A stretch of 64,000 bases of DNA, taken from positions 52,452 to 116,451 of the forward strand of contig JAGXHW010000012.1 in the NCBI GenBank assembly GCA_024635995.1, written 5' to 3'. Below the pieces are notes generated by a model. The model was given only the letters and a program-made list of their open reading frames with translations. It was not told where the DNA came from and did not search any database. The position numbers and the translations under genes were made by a program. Within the stretch, counting starts at the first letter, position 1. Each line of letters opens with the position of its first letter. Below, in pieces: positions 44,014-51,884 of this stretch. Source of the DNA: Clostridiaceae bacterium (lineage in GTDB: Bacteria > Bacillota > Clostridia > Peptostreptococcales > Tindalliaceae).

Positions 44014-44289
44014 TCAACTCACCTCGTATTCTTCTTTTGTTTCATTGTCTAACTGTGCGTTAATCATGTCAAGTCGTTTTTGGAGTATTTTCCGTTCTTC
44101 TTCCAAAGCCATCCCTTGCCCCATTCCGGCGCCTGGACCAAAATCCAAACCCCTGCCAATACCTCTTCCTAACCCTTTTCTAATGCCTCGCCCTAGACCC
44201 AATGGTCTTGTTGTCACACAATAACTTCTGCCCTATCCTATCATAGGTCCATTGCTAACAGGTCCTGTTCCATCTCTTCCTGGTATCAT
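44014..44289 (-). pseudogene. DUF5320-type Gly-rich protein with in-frame amber stop
   Basis: From ATG 44289, behind a perfect AGGAGG, the frame reads MIPGRDGTGPVSNGPMIG, then TAG at 44235-44233, then GRSYC and a Gly/Arg-rich repeat region, a helical segment and a stop at 44014. The start matches the DUF5320 pattern (M-P-x-x-D-x-T-G-P-x-x-x-G-P-M-T-G-x-G), with the TAG standing where a basic residue is usual. Starting at GTG 44217 after the stop leaves no ribosome binding site. It is either newly inactivated or read through. Confidence 0.75.
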
Positions 44290-44321
44290 TATAACCTCCT
44301 TTTAAAATTTTACTGCACTTT

Positions 44322-44375
44322 ATTGACATATGCCCTTTACAACTATATTATACATTTTTATAAACATATGTCAAT
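44322..44375 (-). promoter_or_regulatory. Promoter with paired inverted operators
   Basis: On the minus strand TTGACA (44374-44369) and TATAAT (44352-44347) are 16 bases apart and drive the DUF5320-DUF134-NifX cluster. An exact 11-base inverted repeat (ATTGACATATG at 44322-44332 and CATATGTCAAT at 44365-44375) brackets the -10 and start site, one copy overlapping the -35. The rest of the 350-base gap up to 44640 shows no gene. Confidence 0.7.
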
Positions 44376-44640
44376 AATAAGCCAAAAAATACACCCTATC
44401 CGTAAGGCAGGGTGATTAGCATATGAACAACAAACAGAATATTGAATCATGAATTCACATAACCGGTAGATATATTACAAACGAACACATATAATGGAGT
44501 ATAAGAGGATCCATTGAAACCTACATTTCGTTACAACGTCTTAATTGGTAACTGGCACTCTGACATCACAAACATTATTCACAGAAGATTCTTTTAAAAT
44601 TAAAATTTGTTCTGTCATTAAATTAAAAGGAGTGAGCATT

Positions 44641-45801
44641 TTGAAAAAAATATTATTGGTTTTTGTTATTATGTTACTCATGTCACCTGGTGTTTATGCT
44701 GACACAGATATAGGCATCGAAATCAACGGTATTCCCCTGGTCACAGACACATCCCCTACAGTGGAGAACGGACGCCTGCTGGTACCTGTCTCTCACCTGA
44801 TGCGTTCACTGGGTGCCGAGGTTACCTGGAATGACCAAAGCCGAACCGTTGACATTACTCACGAAGCAGGCACCATCACCCTGATTATCAACAACCGCAC
44901 CGCGCAGGTAAATGGACAGCCAGTCCAGATGGATGTACCGCCAAGAATTATCAATAACCGCACATTAGTGCCCTTACGTTTTCTGTCAGAAAACCTGGAT
45001 TCGCAGGTTGAATGGGATGGAGTGAACCGCATGGTCTACGTGGAAACCAAGGATTTTGAACCGGGCGGAACTGCCCTTTCATTTGAACAGGTAAATGAGG
45101 CAACTTTACCCCAAGCCATCAGAAACTGGAAAACTGCCAACCAGGAAACCAGGGGGTTCTATGTGATGGGGCATGAAGGTACCAGTTATGTGCTGGCTGT
45201 AGCAGGCCAACAACCTTCCGGCGGATACACCATGGAAATTACGCAAGTTAATCGAGTCAATGATAACCTGGCTTTTGTCAAAGCGGTTTTAACTACTCCC
45301 GGCCCCGATGAAATGGTGACCATGGCCTTGACCTACCCTTATGACATTGTTCGCCTGGCAGTTGATGATCTCACTTCCATTGATGGAGAAATAAGCCAAC
45401 GACAGCGGGATGTTCAACTCATTACACTGTATTTTCTTAGGGAGACTACGACGGACTTTTTAACTGAAGGTGAAGAAAGACCTTTTCGCACAGAAGATGT
45501 CACAGCTGAAAATGTGATGGCAGTGCTGCTGGCTGGTCCGCAATCTGCTTCCCTAAAACGGATTATTCCCAGTAATGTGAAATTGTTAAATGTTACCCAG
45601 GAAAATGATATTGTCTATGTTGATTTTTCCAATGAACTGACAGCGGCGAATGTGGGTGCACAGGGTGAAGGAGTGCTGGTGAACACCATTGTGCAAACCC
45701 TGGTTCAGCTTCCAGGAATCAACCAGGTTCAAATTTTAGTTGAGGGCAATATGATCGAGACTTTGGCCGGACATGTGGTCATTGACCAGCCCCTGCCTTA
45801 G
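44641..45801 (+). CDS. Secreted protein: copper amine oxidase-like N domain, PrcB-like and GerMN domains
   Basis: A 386-residue exported protein with a cleavable signal peptide (cleavage near GVYA-DT). Residues about 25-137 form two copper-amine-oxidase N-terminal-like/stalk repeats (LLVPVSHLMRSLGAEVTWN; TLVPLRFLSENLDSQVEWD), a domain linked to cell-wall attachment. The middle (about 150-250) resembles the PrcB C-terminal domain (VAGQQPSGGYTMEI), and about 260-386 is a GerMN (sporulation/spore-germination-associated) domain. The start is TTG 44641 with AAAGGAGTG upstream; the frame extends further but without a site. It is probably an envelope or spore-cortex protein. Confidence 0.85.
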   Translation: MKKILLVFVIMLLMSPGVYADTDIGIEINGIPLVTDTSPTVENGRLLVPVSHLMRSLGAEVTWNDQSRTVDITHEAGTITLIINNRTAQVNGQPVQMDVPPRIINNRTLVPLRFLSENLDSQVEWDGVNRMVYVETKDFEPGGTALSFEQVNEATLPQAIRNWKTANQETRGFYVMGHEGTSYVLAVAGQQPSGGYTMEITQVNRVNDNLAFVKAVLTTPGPDEMVTMALTYPYDIVRLAVDDLTSIDGEISQRQRDVQLITLYFLRETTTDFLTEGEERPFRTEDVTAENVMAVLLAGPQSASLKRIIPSNVKLLNVTQENDIVYVDFSNELTAANVGAQGEGVLVNTIVQTLVQLPGINQVQILVEGNMIETLAGHVVIDQPLP

Positions 45802-45838
45802 GCGATAAGTTATGCATGTAAATGTAATAATCTAATTG

Positions 45839-45880
45839 ACACTACCCTCACCATAAAAAATGAGGGTAGTGTTCTTTGTT
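45839..45880 (+). terminator. Terminator between convergent genes
   Basis: ACACTACCCTCA and TGAGGGTAGTGT form a 12-pair stem followed by TCTTTGTTT. It can serve the convergent cardiolipin synthase gene too. Confidence 0.85.
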
Positions 45881-47508
45881 TATAAAATGGGTGCAAATAT
45901 TCTCAAAACCGAGCTGATCAAGGCATTATACCATTGTATTCCTTTGATATTTTCCTCTGTCATCTGCTGACAAACCTCCAGGGTATCCATAAAATCCTGT
46001 TTTATCTCCAGCACACTTGGTGTGTAAAACATCCATACGCCGCATTCAAAATTCAAGTACAAGCTGCGGTAATCCATGTTAATGGTTCCCACCACCCCGA
46101 ATAAATCGTCCACCACAAAGCTTTTGGCATGCATAAACCCTGGTGTATATTCATATATTTTAACCCCACTTTCCACCAAGATTTTGTAGTAGGTCCGTGT
46201 CACAGCATGCACAATGCGTTTATCCCATTTATGGGGAGTAATAATGCGCACATCAACGCCGCCTTTAGCTGCCGAACAAAGTGCCGTGACCATCTCATTA
46301 GTAATGATCAGGTAAGGCGTTGTGATGTACACCGATTTTTTGGCTTTGTAAATCATGTTCAGGTAGACTGTTTCGCTGACAGGCTCGTTATCCAAAGGGC
46401 TGTCGGCAAAAGGTTGCACAAATCCTGTTGTCATACTGGGGCCATACGCCATTTCATCTTTGCTCAACCTATTTTCTTGTCCTTGGCTTTCCCTGACAAT
46501 GATTTTTTTAGCAGGTCTGAAATGCTGGAAGTCTTCTTCCAGATCCCTCAGGTATCCCCACATGGACAAAAACATCACTGTCAGGTTCCACACGGCTGCA
46601 CCTTTCAGAATAATAGCCGTGTCTTTCCAATGGCCAAATTTAACAATTTCGTTAATGTACTCATCTGCTAAGTTGATACCTCCCGTAAAACCAATGTATC
46701 CGTCAATGACCGTTATTTTACGATGATCCCGATTGTTTTGGCGAAAAGAAAAAATGGGTGTCAGGGGATTAAAAACACAACATTTAATGCCCATGGCTTC
46801 AAGGGTTCGATGATACCCCTGGGGCAGGGTAAACAAACACCCTGCATCGTCATAAATTAGCCGTACGTCAACGCCTTGGGCGACTTTATCTTTCAGTATT
46901 TCCAGGATGCGGTTCCACATAGCCCCTTCTTCAATAATATAGTATTCCATAAAAATAAAGTGTTCGGCTTTTCTTAATTCTTCCTGCAGCCTTTCAAACT
47001 TCTGTTCACCAATGGGTAAATATTCACTAAACTCGTCTGGGTACAATGGGTAACCGGCAAGGTCAGCTATGTATTTTGACTGGATAGCAGCTTCTCCATT
47101 GGTTTTTTGTAAAGCGGGCAGGTATTCTTCCATGCTGTATCGCCGTTCTTCCGCTATGGCGTGGTTGATTTTATTTTCATAACGTTTCATCTTCCTGGCG
47201 GATTTGCCTGTTACTTTGCTTCTACCTAAAAACAGATAGAATAAGCTTCCGAAGACTGGAAAAAGCATGATGGGGATGATCCAGGCTATTTTATAGGCAG
47301 GGTTAATCCGGCTGTTCATCACCCACAAGAAGGCTGCCAAGCTCAACAACAGACTGGCACCATAAAAAAAGGCAAAATAGTCATCGAACCTGAGAATAAC
47401 GCCCACAATGACGACAAGTTGGCCCAAAAAAGAAAGCAGCAGGATCAATGACCTTGGCATTAATATTTTATTATAGAAGCTCAGTGGCGCTTTTCTTATC
47501 CCACTCAT
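45880..47508 (-). CDS. cls: Cardiolipin synthase
   Basis: The 542-residue membrane enzyme makes cardiolipin from two phosphatidylglycerols. Residues about 15-95 are two or three membrane helices of the PLDc_N type. Two phospholipase D HKD motifs follow: HRKITVIDGYIGFTGG near residue 257 and HAKSFVVDDLFGVVGTINMD near 465. Both are complete. It is a single gene with a start ATG at 47508. Confidence 0.95.
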   Translation of the reverse strand: MSGIRKAPLSFYNKILMPRSLILLLSFLGQLVVIVGVILRFDDYFAFFYGASLLLSLAAFLWVMNSRINPAYKIAWIIPIMLFPVFGSLFYLFLGRSKVTGKSARKMKRYENKINHAIAEERRYSMEEYLPALQKTNGEAAIQSKYIADLAGYPLYPDEFSEYLPIGEQKFERLQEELRKAEHFIFMEYYIIEEGAMWNRILEILKDKVAQGVDVRLIYDDAGCLFTLPQGYHRTLEAMGIKCCVFNPLTPIFSFRQNNRDHRKITVIDGYIGFTGGINLADEYINEIVKFGHWKDTAIILKGAAVWNLTVMFLSMWGYLRDLEEDFQHFRPAKKIIVRESQGQENRLSKDEMAYGPSMTTGFVQPFADSPLDNEPVSETVYLNMIYKAKKSVYITTPYLIITNEMVTALCSAAKGGVDVRIITPHKWDKRIVHAVTRTYYKILVESGVKIYEYTPGFMHAKSFVVDDLFGVVGTINMDYRSLYLNFECGVWMFYTPSVLEIKQDFMDTLEVCQQMTEENIKGIQWYNALISSVLRIFAPIL

Positions 47509-47614
47509 GGTATGTCACCTCTTATCAGTCCCCTGCTTTCCCCACTACAGAGATCGCCAATCTCATTCTATTGACTTATACCCGACACATCCTGGCTTAA
47601 CTCAATGGGGATTC

Positions 47615-47646
47615 AAAACAAAACGATGACCCGAAAGTCATCGTTG
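47615..47646 (-). terminator. Terminator after the GrdX gene
   Basis: AACGATGAC and GTCATCGTT form a nine-pair stem with a six-base loop; on the minus strand a T-rich tail follows. Confidence 0.7.
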
Positions 47647-47715
47647 TTAAGGTTAGAACTCAAAGGCATCGTCAAACACCGTTTGCCCTCGATGGGAGTG
47701 CCAAGTGTGCGATTC

Positions 47716-48093
47716 CTATGCCCTCATAATACCATTGCTGATGAGGTCCTTGTCTATCAGACGAAAGTCTTTTAACAATTTTTCTGGATAAGCCGGTATG
47801 GGTCTGTTCTCCAGAGTTTTTTGTGCTGATGCAATACATTGTTCAATGGTAGCCACATGATCAACATGCAACTTCTCCACCTTTCCAGAAACCAGCACTG
47901 ACTTGTACGGGTTTTCGTTGGGTTTCAGGCTTCCAGTGAAGGGGTGTGTCAGGAGCCAGTGTCCTTTGTGAAGCAAGTCCCTTGTTCGATAAAGCACATC
48001 CAGCATGTTGGCCGATGTCAGTTGCATGATAACAATTTCCCTTCTGTTCTTCCATTGTTCCGCCACATCTTCATTGTTGGTTATGAGAATCAT
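47716..48093 (-). CDS. grdX: GrdX family protein
   Basis: A 125-residue protein resembling GrdX, a small protein of unknown function normally encoded at the head of glycine/sarcosine/betaine reductase operons. The central RDLLHKGHWLLTHPFTGSLK and NENPYKSVLVS segments are typical. Here it is alone, with no grd selenoprotein or thioredoxin reductase genes beside it. The start is ATG 48093, with AAAGG eight bases upstream. Confidence 0.78.
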   Translation of the reverse strand: MILITNNEDVAEQWKNRREIVIMQLTSANMLDVLYRTRDLLHKGHWLLTHPFTGSLKPNENPYKSVLVSGKVEKLHVDHVATIEQCIASAQKTLENRPIPAYPEKLLKDFRLIDKDLISNGIMRA

Positions 48094-48157
48094 CACATCA
48101 CCCTTTGATATTGTTCATCTATTGTTTATATAAGCAAAAGTTATGCCAAGCATTCCG

Positions 48158-48331
48158 TTATTCAAGTAATTTATGCTTTTTATTTGACCTGTTGCAATAA
48201 CCTGGTACTGTTCTGTTTTGTCCGATGACTACCACCAACAGTAAATTCACATGACTGCTGGCTGCTTTTTTTGCAATTTCCAGAGAGCGAGCATAGTCGT
48301 TGTTTTTCGTTGTCATTAACACAGACTCCAT
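48158..48331 (-). CDS. Small hypothetical protein, possibly a gene remnant
   Basis: A 57-residue frame starting at ATG 48331 with a strong GAGGAGG five bases upstream, 24 bases after the DUF3006 gene. It begins with a charged helical stretch and has one short hydrophobic run (VNLLLVVVIG). I do not recognise it. Its middle contains GTAGTCATCGGACAAA, resembling one end of the possible dispersed element, so the frame may be a gene truncated by such an element. Confidence 0.4.
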   Translation of the reverse strand: MESVLMTTKNNDYARSLEIAKKAASSHVNLLLVVVIGQNRTVPGYCNRSNKKHKLLE

Positions 48332-48355
48332 GACAGCCTCCTCACTGGTCACCTG

Positions 48356-48556
48356 CTATTCTCCCTCAAGGCCGTTCAATAATTCATTCAATCTGTTTTT
48401 CCTGCGTTCAGTCTCTTCTTCATCGATTTCGATGGTCAGTACATCCCCTTCCGCTGCCATGGCAGGCAAGAGTTTAGCTGACAAATGCTGCATTTCTCCA
48501 TTTTCCAACTCAACAATGGCCTTGTCTTCTTCAAACCGATCAATAATTACTTTCAT
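48356..48556 (-). CDS. DUF3006 family protein
   Basis: A 66-residue protein with the family start MKVIIDRFEEDKAIVELENG and a C-terminal charged helix. DUF3006 proteins are small, beta-rich and often encoded next to ComEC-like or metallo-hydrolase genes; none is adjacent here. It has a good ribosome binding site (GGAGGAAAGG). Confidence 0.88.
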   Translation of the reverse strand: MKVIIDRFEEDKAIVELENGEMQHLSAKLLPAMAAEGDVLTIEIDEEETERRKNRLNELLNGLEGE

Positions 48557-48649
48557 GGCCTTTCCTCCTCCAAGGCAGCAAATGTTTACCGCCTTATGTC
48601 AATTGTACCACAGACTCTCCGATAATTGTATTGGTCAGAGAGTAGGTTG

Positions 48650-49702
48650 CTACCTAAAGTCATTACACTTTAGCTTGATGATGTTCTCCTGATAAGGGGC
48701 CCTGATAATCCCTTTTTCTGTGACAATGCCAGTGATGTTTTCATGAGGAGTTACGTCAAAGGCTGGGTTATAGACTTTCATACCCTCAGGTGCAATATGT
48801 ACCCCTTCGATGTGAGTGACTTCTTCACTGTTACGTTCTTCAATGACGATGTCTGATCCATGATCAATTTCAAAATCTATGGTAGTGGTTGGCGCAACCA
48901 CATAGAAGGGTATTCCATACGTTTTTGCCACGACCGACAGCATAAAAGTGCCAATTTTATTAGCTGTATCCCCATTGGTGGCAATTCTGTCTGCCCCCAC
49001 AAGAATCACATTAATTTTACCGTCACGTATCAGGGTGGCGGCCACACTGTCGACAATCAGTGTTGAGGGAATACCTTCCTGCATCAATTCCCACGCTGTG
49101 AGACGACCTCCCTGAAGCCGGGGCCGCGTTTCATCAGCATAGACGAAAATGTCTTTACCAGATTGATGAGCAGTACGCACAACCCCTAATGCCGTGCCTA
49201 TTCCCACCGTGGCTAAAGCTCCAGTGTTACAGTGTGTCAGTATTGTCGCCCCATGGGGAATAACCGTGTTGCCATGATTGCCCATGACCAGGTTGATGGC
49301 TTGGTCTTCTCTGACAATGGTGTGGGCTTCTTCCAGTATCAGGTCTGCCAGATGCTTAACAGGCAGTTCCACCTTTATCTCAATGAGCTTTTTCATTCTT
49401 TTCACTGCCCACATTAAATTAACCGCTGTGGGACGGGATTTATTCAGCTTTTCCAGACTTTCCTCCATCTTTAACAAAAATACATTTTTTTCTTCATGTT
49501 GAAAGGTTTTAGCTGCCAAAGCCGCCCCATAACCGGCGGCGGCTCCGATGGCTGGAGCTCCCCTCACCACCATATCACGTATGGCAAAATCAACTTCGTT
49601 ACAGTTCTTTGCAATAAATATTTCATAGGTATGTGGCAGCTTTCGCTGGTCAATCATATGAAGGGCCTCTTCTTTGTATTCCATGGCCAAAATTGTCGTC
49701 AT
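48650..49702 (-). CDS. mtnA: S-methyl-5-thioribose-1-phosphate isomerase
   Basis: The 350-residue enzyme isomerises methylthioribose-1-phosphate to methylthioribulose-1-phosphate in methionine salvage. It has RGAPAIGAAAGYG near residue 50, the catalytic cysteine in THCNTGALATVG and the aspartate in GADRIATNGDTANKIGT. I start it at ATG 49702 with GGGAG eight bases upstream. No other mtn gene is adjacent; spermidine synthase at 17077 is a source of the upstream metabolite. Confidence 0.94.
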   Translation of the reverse strand: MTTILAMEYKEEALHMIDQRKLPHTYEIFIAKNCNEVDFAIRDMVVRGAPAIGAAAGYGAALAAKTFQHEEKNVFLLKMEESLEKLNKSRPTAVNLMWAVKRMKKLIEIKVELPVKHLADLILEEAHTIVREDQAINLVMGNHGNTVIPHGATILTHCNTGALATVGIGTALGVVRTAHQSGKDIFVYADETRPRLQGGRLTAWELMQEGIPSTLIVDSVAATLIRDGKINVILVGADRIATNGDTANKIGTFMLSVVAKTYGIPFYVVAPTTTIDFEIDHGSDIVIEERNSEEVTHIEGVHIAPEGMKVYNPAFDVTPHENITGIVTEKGIIRAPYQENIIKLKCNDFR

Positions 49703-49895
49703 AATTATTTCTCCCGTCTTACTAATTGCATCCATTTTTTTCGTATATGCTTAACGTGCAACTAGTGTTCATTCTCAACCCATCTATGATATTATCATAA
49801 TCAAAGAAATTTTACATGCCGTCTTTTTAAAAACTGTCGATTCGTGCCGTAGATAGAATTAATGCTGGAAAATTAAAGACCTATCGTCATAATCT

Positions 49896-49930
49896 GAAAA
49901 GCCTCGGTCAAACCACCGAGGCTTTTCGTA
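49896..49930 (-). terminator. Terminator after the formate dehydrogenase operon
   Basis: GAAAAGCCTCGGT and ACCGAGGCTTTTC make a 13-pair hairpin 17 bases after the stop of the Fe-S/flavin subunit gene. Confidence 0.85.
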
Positions 49931-49946
49931 TGGACATTGCATCGGT

Positions 49947-51884
49947 TTAGTATTCAGGCGGTAAGGACAACATCTCTTCATAAGTGAACACCGGTCCATC
50001 AACACACATGTAGTGACTGCCCACTTTACAGTGACCGCATTTTCCTGCACCGCAACGCATATGTGTCTCCAAGGTTACGAAAATATCAGATGGCTTCATG
50101 CCCAGGTTCATTAAATCCCTCGCAACTTTCTTAATCCTGGCAGGAGAAGCACACACCAGTGCAGTAGTGTTTTTCCAGTCCATGCTAAGCCCTGGCAGCA
50201 GGTCATTGACGAAGCCCAAATGAGCCTCTACCTGATCAGTGGGATCTTTCAGGGAATAATGCACTTCCACATCTTCCAGCTGGCTCCATTCCTTCATTTC
50301 TTCTTTATAGATAATTTTTTCATAAGTTAATGCACTGGCCATAATGGCCACACGTCCGAAATCATGCAGGTTTTCCAACACTGGTTCCAACACGGTGCGT
50401 AAAGGTGCCATGGCCACACCTGACCCGACAAAGATCAGGTTTCGTCCTTTCAGGGACTCATAAGGATAGGCCTTGCCATAAGGGCCACGAAGACCTACTT
50501 TATCTCCCTCTTTCATCTGGTAGAGCAATTCTGTCACTGATCCCACATTTTTGAAGTCAAGTACAATTTCATCTTTCTGGCTGGGCCCAAAAGGAATCGA
50601 AAGCGGCACCTCACCTTCACCAAATACCGTTACCTGGAAGAATTGACCTTTGTGCTGGTAATTGTCATGGAGGGTCTGGTCATCGTATTTCATAAACATT
50701 CGAATAATTTCCGGCGTTTCCTGTTTTATCTTGGTGATGGTGGCCACATCAGGTGCGTAAAGACCTCGCCGTGTGTTGATTTCCCGGTCAACAATCTCGT
50801 GGCGTATTTTAGCTACCTGGTGAAGGGCTGGTTCCGTTGGGTTTTCCTTAACGGTTTTCTGCATGGCATTCATGATGTCGATGATGCTGATGTAGGTGGG
50901 GCATACATCAGCGCAGCGGCCACAACCAGAGCACCCTTTGTACCCAAACCTCTCTTCGATGTACTTTAACTTGTCGTAGATACGATAACGGACACGGGAG
51001 AGGGCATCTCTGGGATTATGATGCTCTGCATTCCTTGTGAAATGGTCGCTTTGACAGGAATCCCAGTAACGGACGCGGGTACCGTGGTTTTCATCCTGGT
51101 TTTCTTCCACCACATTAAAACAGGTACAGGTGGGGCATACGTTAGTGCAACCGGTGCATCCAATGCAGGCGTTGGCTTCGTCAATCCAGAAGTCTGCATC
51201 GAAAGTACGGGCCATGTCATCCCACAAATTGCTCAGATCCATTTTCAATGGAAAGCTTTCTGCCACCTGTTGTCTAAGCTCCTCCTGTTTCTCCAGTAAG
51301 GCTTTATCTGCCGGTATAAAAAAGTCAATGGCTCCTTCTATTAAGCCGTGACCCTTGTCAGTGGCGGCTTCCACCAGGTAGAAATCATCCATGGGGGTCA
51401 GTGTCAAGTCATGTCCTTGTGTTGAAAAGACACCCGTCCCGATGGAGGTGCAGAAACAATGTTCACCTGCCCGAAGACAGTTCACTGCCACAATGGTTGA
51501 TTTGGCCCTTCGGGACTGGTAATTGGGGTCCATAAATTCTTTCAGGTAGAACCTGTCTGTATAGGCAATGCCATAGGTGTCACAAGCCCTCACACCATAA
51601 AATATCCGGTCACCGGCATGATGATGCGCCAGGGTTTCAACGGTAATATCACCTTCATTATTCCGTTCCCAGCTGAATAATTTTTCCTTTTGTTCAAAAA
51701 CCATTTCTTTCACCGGCAGGGTCAGGTTGATATAGTCCTCTGTTCGCTCGGCGTCTTCCAGGGGAATCAGGTTAATGTCTTTTCCCTTGCCATGAGGCAC
51801 ATACACCGGTACTTTCCGGTTCCATTGGGAAAGCACTTCATCTAAATGTCGCTTTTCCAAGGTATACAGTTTCACTTCACTCAT
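49947..51884 (-). CDS. Fused Fe-S/flavin electron-transfer subunit of formate dehydrogenase
   Basis: The 645-residue protein combines two subunits that are usually separate. Residues 1-345 resemble the sulfhydrogenase/anaerobic sulfite reductase beta subunit, with two [4Fe-4S] ferredoxin clusters at Cys240/243/246/250 and Cys318/321/324/328. Residues about 365-645 resemble the gamma subunit, a ferredoxin-NADP reductase-like FAD/NAD(P) domain (GPYGKAYP, FVGSGVAMAPLR) ending in a [2Fe-2S] site, MRCGAGKCGHCKVG. Its ATG overlaps the formate dehydrogenase stop (ATGA), so the two are translationally coupled. It should carry electrons between the molybdo/tungsto-enzyme and NAD(P)(H). Confidence 0.9.
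   Translation of the reverse strand: MSEVKLYTLEKRHLDEVLSQWNRKVPVYVPHGKGKDINLIPLEDAERTEDYINLTLPVKEMVFEQKEKLFSWERNNEGDITVETLAHHHAGDRIFYGVRACDTYGIAYTDRFYLKEFMDPNYQSRRAKSTIVAVNCLRAGEHCFCTSIGTGVFSTQGHDLTLTPMDDFYLVEAATDKGHGLIEGAIDFFIPADKALLEKQEELRQQVAESFPLKMDLSNLWDDMARTFDADFWIDEANACIGCTGCTNVCPTCTCFNVVEENQDENHGTRVRYWDSCQSDHFTRNAEHHNPRDALSRVRYRIYDKLKYIEERFGYKGCSGCGRCADVCPTYISIIDIMNAMQKTVKENPTEPALHQVAKIRHEIVDREINTRRGLYAPDVATITKIKQETPEIIRMFMKYDDQTLHDNYQHKGQFFQVTVFGEGEVPLSIPFGPSQKDEIVLDFKNVGSVTELLYQMKEGDKVGLRGPYGKAYPYESLKGRNLIFVGSGVAMAPLRTVLEPVLENLHDFGRVAIMASALTYEKIIYKEEMKEWSQLEDVEVHYSLKDPTDQVEAHLGFVNDLLPGLSMDWKNTTALVCASPARIKKVARDLMNLGMKPSDIFVTLETHMRCGAGKCGHCKVGSHYMCVDGPVFTYEEMLSLPPEY

Noticed and set aside
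44233..44235. Pyrrolysine or amber readthrough explaining the TAG codons in DUF5320 and YeeE
   Set aside because: TAG is used as a normal stop in this window, the YeeE gene also carries frameshifts, and no pyl gene is seen.
46129..46671. 180-codon open frame opposite cardiolipin synthase, and similar long antisense frames (for example 37475-37969 opposite ilvN)
   Set aside because: They lack ribosome binding sites and mirror well-conserved genes, so they are shadows of codon bias.
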